Positions 24,640 to 32,048 of a DNA stretch of 64,000 nucleotides are shown here, piece by piece (the stretch's first letter is position 1; every line of letters begins with the position of its first letter). The translations under genes and the position numbers were made by a program. The DNA is from Bacteroidales bacterium UBA4331 (GTDB lineage Bacteria > Bacteroidota > Bacteroidia > Bacteroidales > Paludibacteraceae), in the NCBI GenBank assembly GCA_002394395.1, contig DGTR01000037.1:13944-77943 (forward strand), written 5' to 3'. The notes under the pieces are model-generated. The model was not told the DNA's origin, did no database searches, and was given only the letters and a program-made list of their open reading frames with translations.

Positions 24640-26388
24640 ATGAAATTCAGATTTTGGGCATTGCTGGCAATCGGCGCCTGTATATGTCCGATGGCGGCTT
24701 CCGTAAAGTATTCCTGTGATTTTGAGGATGCCACAATCCGTAACAGGTGGGTGCTGAACCGTACAGCGAATCAGAATGTGTACAACCAGTTGGCTAATAA
24801 ATGGTATCTCGGAGAGCTGGGGAATAGTACTCCGGACGGTCACTACGGACTCTATATTTCCGATGATAACGGTCTGAATGCACATTATTCCAACAGCCCA
24901 TGTTGGGTAGCCGCGTATGACACTCTTACGCTTGAATATAAGTCTTCCGGCAGTTATACGCTTACTTTCGATTACTGCGTAACTGGAAATAGGGCGAGCG
25001 CTTTCGATGGGTTGCATGTTCTCTGGATTCCGGTGACGAAAGAGAATGGTGATTCCATAAAAGTGATGTCGTTTGCAAATGTTTCCGGGCAGGTCCCTTT
25101 GATGTATTCCGAATATGTACTTTCGCATGTGGGGGATGCCGGGTATATTTATGGTACTGCTTTATGGCAGCAATGTGTAATAACCATTTCCGGTCGTGCG
25201 TGCAACGGAAAACCACACTATCTGGCTTTCGTGTGGGCGAACGAAAATATAGCGGCGAAGCAGCCGGGAGCTAAGATTGATAACATACAGATTTACGATA
25301 GTGCTCCGTGTGAAGCCCCCACTGACTTGACAGTACAAAGACAAGGGCATAATGTGCAATTGGACTGGAACGGAACGGCTGCCGAATACGAGGTGTCCGT
25401 TTATTCCGGTACTACTGATACATGGATTGATACGCGAATAGAAACGGGTACCTCCGCCTCTTTTACGAATATTCCTGCCGGTCAGACGAGTTTTAGTGTC
25501 CGCGCTTTGTGCGAAGGGGGACTGTATGGCCTGAAGGCACTTGTTTCTCGTTTTATTTACTATCCGGAACAGATGTGTGTGGACTTCCTTAATCTGGACA
25601 ATGCGAAGTGCTATGTGAACAACTCATCTGTCTCCAACACAATGGTATTCAATGATTTCCGGAAGGTGTCTCCTGTCAATTACGGTCCTTCCTCTGGAAA
25701 CAGCCGTCATTCTCTGCATTTTGACCCTTACGAAACGGAACCTCGCACGGGAAATGTAGTTTCGGTCGTCCCGGATGGCGAGTTTGCATCGGTACGCTTG
25801 GGTAACTGGAGTGGTGGAAGCGAGGCGGAACGGATAGAATTCGACTTTGTCGGAGATACGATCAATTATCCTGTTTTAGTGTTCAAATATCTGCCTTTTA
25901 TTGAAGAACCGACTCATGAAGCGACTGCTAATCCGCGTATACAGGTGGATGTTCTCGCCAATGGTCAATCTTTAGGTCCGGATTATCAATTGGACATAAA
26001 CGGAAACGATCTTTTTGACAATCAAACACTTACTCCGGAAGCCATCGGGAAAGGTTGGCATATAACCGGTCCTACAGAGGCGCAGACCATGGGGAATATT
26101 ATCTGGAAGGAATGGACAACGGCTGTCTTCGACCTCCGTAATCTGCTGTTACATGGTCAGGAACTGACATTACGGGTCACTTCTTTTGATTGCACTCATG
26201 GTGGTCATTGCGGCTATGTCTATTTTACTATAGGAGGTAGTGATGATTCCATTCTCCTTCCCGGTGAAGTGACACACATAGAGCACATCACAGAGCATGC
26301 CTCCCCTGTTAAAATCCTCCGCAACGGTCAGATCCTCATCCTCCGCGGAGAGAAGGTATATACCATCACAGGACAGGAAGTGAGGTAA
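24640..26388 (+). CDS. Secreted adhesin-like protein with fibronectin-type segment and C-terminal tag
   Basis: 582 residues with a signal peptide (MKFRFWALLAIGACICPMAA). The N-terminal region (YSCDFEDATIRNRWVLNR, SYTLTFDYCVTG) resembles the cleaved-adhesin/jelly-roll type found in Bacteroidota surface proteins. A fibronectin III-like segment follows near 225-310 (PTDLTVQRQGHNVQLDWNG). A second jelly-roll-like region leads to the end KILRNGQILILRGEKVYTIT. Start at 24640, because the upstream ATG at 24589 gives no signal peptide. Confidence 0.8.
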   Translation: MKFRFWALLAIGACICPMAASVKYSCDFEDATIRNRWVLNRTANQNVYNQLANKWYLGELGNSTPDGHYGLYISDDNGLNAHYSNSPCWVAAYDTLTLEYKSSGSYTLTFDYCVTGNRASAFDGLHVLWIPVTKENGDSIKVMSFANVSGQVPLMYSEYVLSHVGDAGYIYGTALWQQCVITISGRACNGKPHYLAFVWANENIAAKQPGAKIDNIQIYDSAPCEAPTDLTVQRQGHNVQLDWNGTAAEYEVSVYSGTTDTWIDTRIETGTSASFTNIPAGQTSFSVRALCEGGLYGLKALVSRFIYYPEQMCVDFLNLDNAKCYVNNSSVSNTMVFNDFRKVSPVNYGPSSGNSRHSLHFDPYETEPRTGNVVSVVPDGEFASVRLGNWSGGSEAERIEFDFVGDTINYPVLVFKYLPFIEEPTHEATANPRIQVDVLANGQSLGPDYQLDINGNDLFDNQTLTPEAIGKGWHITGPTEAQTMGNIIWKEWTTAVFDLRNLLLHGQELTLRVTSFDCTHGGHCGYVYFTIGGSDDSILLPGEVTHIEHITEHASPVKILRNGQILILRGEKVYTITGQEVR

Positions 26389-26407
26389 CAAAAAACTAAA
26401 TTAGTAC

Positions 26408-26456
26408 AAAAAATGGCATACAAATTTGCGTATGTCATTTTTTTTGTGTACCTTTG
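26408..26456 (+). promoter_or_regulatory. Fused terminator-promoter element before RhuM
   Basis: AAAAAATGGCATAC/GTATGTCATTTTTT stem (26408-26445) overlaps promoter TTTGCGTATGTC (26425) and TACCTTTG (26449). The -7 box runs into the palindrome CCTTTGCAGCCGCAAAGG (26451-26468), as at 21443. Confidence 0.8.
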
Positions 26457-26535
26457 CAGCCGCAAAGGTTTAGAGCCTCTCCGTCACTCACTGACGTTAA
26501 AAAGATGAAGATATAATAAAAGACGTTTATTGACG

Positions 26536-27378
26536 ATGAAAGATGAGATAGTACTATATAGACCTAATGAGCAGTTTCAGCTGGAAGTTCAACTGAAAGA
26601 TGAGACCGTATGGTTAACTCAACAGCAGATAGCTGATTTGTTCGGAGTGAAGCAACCAGCTGTGTCTAAACACTTATCAAATATCTTTCGGGAGGGTGAA
26701 TTAGATAAAAATTCAGTTCATTCCATTTTGGAATATACTGCAGCTGATGGTAAAGTTTATAGTACCCAGTTTTATAATTTAGATGCTATATTATCTGTTG
26801 GATATCGTGTAAATAGCAAGAATGCCACATTGTTTCGCCGGTGGGCAAACCAAGTATTGAAGGATTACATGTTGCGTGGCTATGCAGTTAATCACCGATT
26901 GCAGAATATTGAAGACCAATTGGCATCACAGCAGAAACAGCTGGCACAGCATCAGGAGCAGATAGATTTTTTCGTGCGCACATCTCTACCTCCTGTTGAA
27001 GGTATTTTCTATGACGGTCAGATTTTTGATGCATATACGTTTATCAATGACCGAATCCGTGAGGCAAAGAAGCGCGTTGTACTGATTGACAACTATGTGG
27101 ATGATAGCGTGTTAACGATGCTTGACAAACGTCACGAGAATGTGGAGGCTATCGTTTATACAAAGAATATATCGCGTCAGTTGTCGCTTGATTTTGAGAA
27201 ACATAACGCGCAGTACTCGCCCATTGAGGTAAAGCAGTTTGATCGTGCACATGACCGATTCTTATGTATCGACGATACTGTTTATCTCATCGGCGCAAGT
27301 CTCAAAGACCTCGGCAAAAAATGGTTCGGCTTTGTCAAATTGGAGCAACCAACCGACGAGCTATTGAGTAAAATGTAA
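26536..27378 (+). CDS. RhuM-family protein
   Basis: 280 residues. The N-terminal 110 residues match the RhuM/virulence-protein family: VWLTQQQIADLFGVKQPAVSKHLSNIF is a helix-turn-helix and FYNLDAILSVGYRVNS the following motif. A glutamine-rich coiled coil (residues 130-155) links to a C-terminal region with FYDGQIFDAYTFINDRIREA and DRAHDRFLCID, like a single phospholipase D-type half-site. RhuM genes are often in accessory or defence islands; the function is not established. Lower GC than its neighbours suggests transfer. ATG 26530 is an alternative start. Confidence 0.88.
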   Translation: MKDEIVLYRPNEQFQLEVQLKDETVWLTQQQIADLFGVKQPAVSKHLSNIFREGELDKNSVHSILEYTAADGKVYSTQFYNLDAILSVGYRVNSKNATLFRRWANQVLKDYMLRGYAVNHRLQNIEDQLASQQKQLAQHQEQIDFFVRTSLPPVEGIFYDGQIFDAYTFINDRIREAKKRVVLIDNYVDDSVLTMLDKRHENVEAIVYTKNISRQLSLDFEKHNAQYSPIEVKQFDRAHDRFLCIDDTVYLIGASLKDLGKKWFGFVKLEQPTDELLSKM

Positions 27379-27379
27379 T

Positions 27380-27410
27380 TTTTCAAGGTCGCAAAATGCA
27401 ACCTTGAAAA
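27380..27410. terminator. Hairpin after RhuM
   Basis: TTTTCAAGGT and ACCTTGAAAA form a perfect 10-bp stem. The T-run is on the minus side, so efficiency in the plus direction is uncertain. Confidence 0.55.
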
Positions 27411-27412
27411 TG

Positions 27413-27440
27413 CAGGCATCGACAGCGTAAAAAAGCGGTG
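27413..27440 (+). repeat. CGACAGCGTAAAAAAGCGG repeat, copy 2
   Basis: Matches 21956-21983 at all but a few bases and likewise sits shortly after a stop codon. Confidence 0.75.
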
Positions 27441-27483
27441 ATATTAAAATAAGTGAGTAGGTAAAATAAAAAAAATGAGTAAC

Positions 27484-28437
27484 ATGAATAAGTGTTTACT
27501 ATCTTTGCTATCTATGTTGATGGTTTGTTTTAATGCTAGCGCTACGGAAGAAGGTGCATTGAACGGCACATTTACCGTAAATGGTAGCGGCGATAAAGTA
27601 CAATTTTCGCAAGGCAATTTACAATACCAGGCCTCTACCGGTACATGGCGTTTTGCGGAAAACCAGTGGGACATGATTGGTGATGACAACTCGAATATAT
27701 CTGCCTCCTACACTGGGTGGATTGACCTCTTCTGTTGGGGCACAGGCAATAATCCGACAAACGCAAGTACCAATATTAGCGATTACTCCACCTTTACTGA
27801 TTGGGGCGTGAATGCTATTTCCAATGGTGGTAATCAAGCCAATCAATGGCGAACGCTGACCAAAGCCGAATGGGGGTACTTGTTCCAAAATCGGGCTGAT
27901 GCTGGCAATAAATATGGTGCTGCAAAAGTAAATGGCATTATGGGTGTTGTTCTTTTGCCAGACAACTGGACTTTGCCAAGCGATTGTGGTTTTACCGCCG
28001 GAATGACCTCCGCAAGTTCTTGGTCTGACTGGAGCCTTGTAGCCTCTACGAATATATATGATGCGGTTCACTGGTCGGAGATGGAGAAGGCGGGTGCCGT
28101 ATTTTTGCCTGCTGCGGGTTCCCGCGACGGCACGGAAGTGGGCTATGTCGGTTTGTCTGGTCGCTACTGGTCCGCTACGGTTTACAACACGAACTACGCG
28201 TACATGCTGTACTACTATTCGGATCGTATCAATCCGAAGGGCTTCGACGGCGATCGGGACGGCGGTAAGTCTGTTCGTCTTGTGAGAACTCACATACCTG
28301 ACGCCAATCCCACTGCCATAGAAAATACGCTTGCAGGACAAACACAACCCGCCACGCAAAAGATCCTCCGTGACGGTCAAATCTTCATCCTCCGCGCGGA
28401 GAAGGTATATACCATCACAGGACAGGAAGTGAAATAA
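27484..28437 (+). CDS. Secreted lectin-fold (FISUMP-like) protein with C-terminal tag
   Basis: 317 residues with a signal peptide (MNKCLLSLLSMLMVCFNASA). The body contains VQFSQGNLQYQASTGTWRFA, EWGYLFQNR, LPDNWTLP and SGRYWSATVYNTNYAYMLYY followed by GGKSVRLVRT, as in the Bacteroidota 'major paralogous domain' proteins with a C-type-lectin/formylglycine-enzyme-like fold. The tail KILRDGQIFILRAEKVYTIT is almost identical to that of the gene ending at 26388, also at DNA level. Probably surface exposed. No reverse transcriptase is nearby. Confidence 0.8.
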   Translation: MNKCLLSLLSMLMVCFNASATEEGALNGTFTVNGSGDKVQFSQGNLQYQASTGTWRFAENQWDMIGDDNSNISASYTGWIDLFCWGTGNNPTNASTNISDYSTFTDWGVNAISNGGNQANQWRTLTKAEWGYLFQNRADAGNKYGAAKVNGIMGVVLLPDNWTLPSDCGFTAGMTSASSWSDWSLVASTNIYDAVHWSEMEKAGAVFLPAAGSRDGTEVGYVGLSGRYWSATVYNTNYAYMLYYYSDRINPKGFDGDRDGGKSVRLVRTHIPDANPTAIENTLAGQTQPATQKILRDGQIFILRAEKVYTITGQEVK

Positions 28438-28449
28438 AGCCGCACATAG

Positions 28450-28571
28450 ATGAGCGGCGCATAAACGCTAAAAAAGCGGAATACAATTCCGCAGCAAAAG
28501 ACGAAGTCAGGCGGGATATAATCCCGCGGAATGAACATACGAAAGGCAGCGAGAAATCCGCTGCCTTTTTT
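28450..28571 (+). terminator. Hairpin cluster ending in a terminator
   Basis: Small hairpins CGGAATACAATTCCG and CGGGATATAATCCCG precede GGCAGCG/CGCTGCC with loop AGAAATC and T6 (28545-28571), which has the form of an intrinsic terminator. Confidence 0.75.
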
Positions 28572-28713
28572 GCGGCATCGGATGCCATCCGACGTAAAAC
28601 CAAGAAGAAAGAGGAAGCGCGCCAGCGGAGGTGGCGCGCACAGAACACCGAGGGGCGAAAAAAAGCAGAGAAAAATAAAAAAAGGAAAGAAAACCTAAAA
28701 AATATCATCAAAA

Positions 28714-28745
28714 TTTGCGTATGTCAGAAATTTTTTGTATCTTTG
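28714..28745 (+). promoter_or_regulatory. Promoter of the gene at 29323
   Basis: TTTGCGTATGTC at 28714 and TATCTTTG at 28738 (24 nt apart), 577 nt before the coding start. Confidence 0.75.
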
Positions 28746-29322
28746 CAGAAGATTTTAGAAGCTCAACAGATTTTCGGTAGATTTTAGTCTTTTTGGGCCG
28801 TGGTTTTTGCGGTTTTGTCCAAATATCGTCACGTGATAATACCATGAATAACCAAACAATATCTAAAATATTACCAAAGAATAACTAAAGATTTACCAAA
28901 GAAAAGATAAGGAAAGATAGGTAAGTCAATCATAAAAAACAGGCAAGTCAATCATAAAATGAGAGACGAAATAAAAAAAGCGCAAAATAAAAGAAGACGA
29001 AATAAAAGAAGACGAAATAGTACTGATGCGATAATTATAAAAAAATATTAAAAATAACTTTTGTGTGCTTTTAGAGGCACGCCTCTTGTTCAAATTGCCA
29101 TTAAAACCTACATGTAAGCAAGCTTACAGATAGCTTTTACTACCAATTTGTACAACTCTTCGAGTTAAAAGCACTCAAAAGAGAAAATATTAAAAATATT
29201 TCATTTCAAATCAAAAAATCAAAGAACGCTTGTAATTGATTAAATATAAGTATTTTAACTAACATTAGCGATAATTTATCGCAACACTAGTAAAAACGAA
29301 ATAAAAAGAAAGGAAAAAGGAA
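28746..29322 (+). other. Long A-rich untranslated region with small tandem repeats
   Basis: No plausible gene. It holds two copies of AAGTCAATCATAAAA (28923 and 28946), three of GACGAAATAAAA/GACGAAATAG (28967-29019), repeated TACCAAAGAA, and small hairpins (AGGCACGCCT, GTAAGCAAGCTTAC). The gene at 60339, a relative of the one downstream, also has a leader of about 400 nt. Confidence 0.6.
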
Positions 29323-29727
29323 ATGTCAAGAGTAACATTAAGTCCGGGGATTGATATATGGAGAGGAAAAGTAAGCGGGAAATCGGGAATGACTATGCGT
29401 ATCAAATCTTATCGTGACGATGAGGGGAATATCGTTAAGATGGGTCCGCAGGAGTATTACCGCAAAGACAAGCGTGATTTTAAACGCCATCCGCGGAGCG
29501 AGAAAGAAGAAGCGCAGAGGTTGGTGTGGCAGGAGGTTTGCCGAGAGGCAAGTGCGATTGTGAAAGACAAGAACCATGCAAGGTATGCGGAGTTGCGGGC
29601 ACGATGGAATGCGCAATTCAAAGAAAAGCCGGATGCGTTTTTGAATGAGGGGTTGGCGGAAAAGAAGGTTTACGGGATGTTTCCGGTGTTTGTGCGGATG
29701 GTACTTCTGAAGGAGAGAAAAGGGTAG
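29323..29727 (+). CDS. Unknown basic protein, 134 residues (relative of 60339 gene)
   Basis: Not a family I can name. It is rich in Lys and Arg with no signal peptide. The opening (DIWRGKVSGKSGMTMRIKSY, GNIVKMGPQEYYRKDKRDF) and later EEAQRLVWQEVCREAS and YAELRARWNAQFK align by eye with the protein at 60339. Shared features are GxxMRxKxY, GxxxKxGxQEyY, an EVxR helix and AELRxR followed by QFKxxPDA. Possibly a nucleic-acid-binding protein (inference from charge only). Its stop codon lies inside a 30-bp tandem duplication. Confidence 0.7.
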   Translation: MSRVTLSPGIDIWRGKVSGKSGMTMRIKSYRDDEGNIVKMGPQEYYRKDKRDFKRHPRSEKEEAQRLVWQEVCREASAIVKDKNHARYAELRARWNAQFKEKPDAFLNEGLAEKKVYGMFPVFVRMVLLKERKG

Positions 29728-29840
29728 AGGCTGGCGGGCAATCGGATTAAAGGGTAGCGGATAGCGGGCAATCGGATTGCCCTGTAAAAGAAGAAAAATT
29801 ACTCCAGATCGATATGGAAAATTACTCCAGATCAATGTGC
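29719..29840. repeat. Two tandem duplications at the ends of convergent genes
   Basis: 29719-29748 and 29749-29778 are 30-bp copies with three differences, the first containing the stop codon of the gene at 29323. 29795-29817 and 29818-29840 are 23-bp copies, the second containing the last codons and stop of murI. Confidence 0.8.
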
Positions 29841-30724
29841 TCCGCCTGGACGGGGGAGGAGAGGAAGAGCGATGCGGATTGCGAGAAGCGGTCCGCATTT
29901 TCTGTGGTCAGGTAGTGGCAGGAGGCGTTCTGCGAGAGCTGGGACGCATATTCCGGGTGGCGGAGGAGATAATCGGCCAGGCTCTTTGCTTCCAGGTACC
30001 CCTGCGAAATGACCTGAATATCGCTTGCCGCAAAGCGTTTGCCGTTGTTGCGAATCCATAGACTGATCTTCGGCAGCAACAACGGATAGTGCGTGCAGCC
30101 GAGAATGAGGGTGTCGATGAGAGGGTCCTTCTCTAAAATCTGCCGCAGATACAGATCCACGAAGTAGTCGGCGCCGGGGTTGAGGTGCTCGCCGTTCTCG
30201 ATTAATGGCACCCAGAGAGGACAAGCCTGTTGCACAACCGTAAATGGTTGTGTATTTACCATTTGGTCATTTACCAATTGGTCATTTATTGAGCCATTTG
30301 GAGATTTGGCTATTTTTTCCAATTCGAGCACGTAGCTCTCGGAGGAGACGGTAGCCGGAGTGGCGAGGATGCCTATGTGGCCTGTCTTGGTGATTGAGGG
30401 CACGGCTTCCACCGTGGGACGGATGACGCCCAAGACATTTACCATTTGGTCATTTATTAACGGCAGGTCCTTTTGCTGAATGGTTCGCAAGGCTTTTGCG
30501 CTTGCGGTATTGCAGGCTAAGATGACCAACGCGCAATCTTGGGAGAAGAGGTATTTGACGGCTTGGAGGGTATAGCGGTAAATAACATCGAACGAGTGCG
30601 TGCCATACGGCGCACGGGCGTTATCCCCCAGGTACAGATAGTCGTACTGAGGTAACTCCCGGCGGATCGCTTCCAAGATGGTCAAACCGCCATAACCGCT
30701 GTCAAAAATACCGATTTTTGCCAT
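29822..30724 (-). CDS. murI: Glutamate racemase MurI with two repeat insertions
   Basis: 300 residues. It makes D-glutamate for peptidoglycan. Conserved elements are IGIFDSGYGGLT, YLGDNARAPYG, VILACNTASA (first catalytic Cys), GVIRPTVEA, GILATPAT, QQACPLWVPLIE and LILGCTHYPLL (second catalytic Cys). Between GILATPAT and QQACPL there are about 20 extra residues, [17 protein letters not shown], and a shorter copy (INDQMVN) lies before VLGVIRP. Both are MVNDQ repeats. Start MAKIGIFDSG at 30724; longer upstream frame overlaps the promoter. Confidence 0.95.
   Translation of the reverse strand: MAKIGIFDSGYGGLTILEAIRRELPQYDYLYLGDNARAPYGTHSFDVIYRYTLQAVKYLFSQDCALVILACNTASAKALRTIQQKDLPLINDQMVNVLGVIRPTVEAVPSITKTGHIGILATPATVSSESYVLELEKIAKSPNGSINDQLVNDQMVNTQPFTVVQQACPLWVPLIENGEHLNPGADYFVDLYLRQILEKDPLIDTLILGCTHYPLLLPKISLWIRNNGKRFAASDIQVISQGYLEAKSLADYLLRHPEYASQLSQNASCHYLTTENADRFSQSASLFLSSPVQAEHIDLE
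30251..30313 (-). repeat. MVNDQ repeat copy inside murI (long)
   Basis: Read on the coding strand it begins GCCAAATCTCCAAATGGCTC and continues with three AAATGACC/AATTGGT/AAATGGT units. Shares a 44-bp stretch (one mismatch) with sufB. Confidence 0.92.
30437..30463 (-). repeat. MVNDQ repeat copy inside murI (short)
   Basis: AATAAATGACCAAATGGTAA on the coding strand, encoding INDQMVN in the loop before VLGVIRP. Confidence 0.85.
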
Positions 30725-30733
30725 AATTCGCTG

Positions 30734-30765
30734 CAAAAGTACTACTTTTTTTGCAAATATCCAAA
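30734..30765 (-). promoter_or_regulatory. murI promoter
   Basis: Minus strand TTTGGATATTTGC from 30765 and TACTTTTG from 30741, 24 nt apart. Confidence 0.75.
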
Positions 30766-30771
30766 TTTTTC

Positions 30772-30802
30772 TTGCGTATATCAGAAAAAAATTGTATCTT
30801 TG
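30772..30802 (+). promoter_or_regulatory. dnaN promoter
   Basis: TTGCGTATATC at 30772 and TATCTTTG at 30795. Divergent from the murI promoter with 6 bp between them. Confidence 0.85.
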
Positions 30803-30859
30803 CACGCTAAAATGTGAAAATTACAATAAATTGTAAAAAATAATTAAAAATATACGTAT

Positions 30860-31984
30860 ATGAAATTCAATGTTTCGAGTTCAAAACTCTTTTCCCAATT
30901 GCAGGCTGTGAGCCGCGTGATTAACAGTAAAAATGCGCTTCCGATCCTGGATGACGTGCTGTTTGATTTGGCGGGCAACGAGCTGCGCCTGACGGCTTCC
31001 GACGGCGAGACCACCATTCGTACCTCTGTAGAGGTTGAGGGCGTAGAAGGTAGCGGCAAAGTGGCTTCGGCGGCTAAGTTGTTGTTAGAGACCCTCAAGG
31101 AGTTCAGCGAGCAACCGCTGGCCTTCACCATCGACGAGAATAATTTTGCGGTGAACATGGTCAGCCAGAACGGTACCTATTCGTTTGTCGGCGTGAACGG
31201 CAACGAGTATCCGGAGATGCCGGAGGCTGAGGGTGACGCAAAAGTGGTGAACATGCCTGCCGGCGTGCTCCAGAGTGCGATTGAGAAGACGATCTTCTGT
31301 ACCGCGGACGATGAGTTGCGCCCTGTGATGAACGGTATTTTCTTCGACATCGCCGAGGACAAAGTGACGATGGTAGCTACCGACGCGCACCGTCTGGTTC
31401 GTTATACGAACGAGGGTGTGAAAGCCGGCGTGGCTGCAAGTTTCATCCTGCCGAAAAAACCGGCCAACCTCTTGAAGAACCTTCTTGCGAAGGCTGACGA
31501 GGATGTGAAAGTGACTTTCGGAGCCAAGAACGCGCGCTTCGAGTTCGGCAATACGATTGTGGTTTGCCGCCAGATCGAGGGCCGCTTCCCGAACTATAAC
31601 GCCGTCATCCCGCAGGCGAACCAGAACGTCGTAACCATCGACCGTCAGACCCTCATCAACGCTTGTAAGCGTGTGGCTGTCTTCGCTAACAACGGTACCG
31701 CACAGCTGCGTCTGGCGCTGAGCGAGAACCAGATTAAGATCTCTGCTCAGGACATCGATTTCTCGACCAGCGCAGAGGAGACAATCGCATGCGACTACAA
31801 CGGTACGCCGATGGCGATCGGTTTCAAGGCACCGTTCCTCATCGACTTGCTCAGCTCTATCGCTTCCGCGGACGTCCTGCTGAAGCTGGCTGATCCGGCT
31901 CGCGCAGGTCTGATCCTGCCGGCGGAGAACGAGGAGAACGAAGATGTCCTCATGTTGCTGATGCCGATGTTGCTGAACGACTAA
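30860..31984 (+). CDS. dnaN: DNA polymerase III sliding clamp (beta subunit)
   Basis: 374 residues, the normal length for a ring-forming beta clamp that tethers polymerase III to DNA. Three topologically similar domains are visible, with MKFNVSSSKLFSQLQAVSRV, LPILDDVLF, ATDAHRLVRY near 175 and the C-terminus ending LMLLMPMLLND (the family's hydrophobic-cleft end, usually M-P-M/V-R-L). Monocistronic-looking promoter with a leader of about 55 nt. dnaA is not nearby, so this is not an origin-type dnaA-dnaN locus. Confidence 0.96.
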   Translation: MKFNVSSSKLFSQLQAVSRVINSKNALPILDDVLFDLAGNELRLTASDGETTIRTSVEVEGVEGSGKVASAAKLLLETLKEFSEQPLAFTIDENNFAVNMVSQNGTYSFVGVNGNEYPEMPEAEGDAKVVNMPAGVLQSAIEKTIFCTADDELRPVMNGIFFDIAEDKVTMVATDAHRLVRYTNEGVKAGVAASFILPKKPANLLKNLLAKADEDVKVTFGAKNARFEFGNTIVVCRQIEGRFPNYNAVIPQANQNVVTIDRQTLINACKRVAVFANNGTAQLRLALSENQIKISAQDIDFSTSAEETIACDYNGTPMAIGFKAPFLIDLLSSIASADVLLKLADPARAGLILPAENEENEDVLMLLMPMLLND

Positions 31985-32048
31985 GTCATTTACGATTTGG
32001 TCATTTACCATGTACCATTTATTTTTCATTTAGACATTTAGTCATTTA
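31985..32048 (+). repeat. MVNDQ-family repeat, inverted, between dnaN and DUF4954 gene
   Basis: GTCATTTACGATTTGGTCAT and later CATTTAGACATTTAGTCATT: the units run in the opposite sense to transcription here, unlike the intragenic copies. Confidence 0.8.

Noticed and set aside
27484..28437. Variable protein of a diversity-generating retroelement
   Set aside because: The lectin-type C-terminus is similar, but no reverse transcriptase, template repeat or accessory gene lies nearby, and the family is common without such elements.
26408..29727. Prophage or integrative element
   Set aside because: RhuM and A-rich DNA hint at transfer, but no integrase, phage structural gene or attachment-site pair was found.
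30860..31984. Chromosomal replication origin at dnaN
   Set aside because: No dnaA gene or cluster of DnaA boxes was seen next to dnaN.
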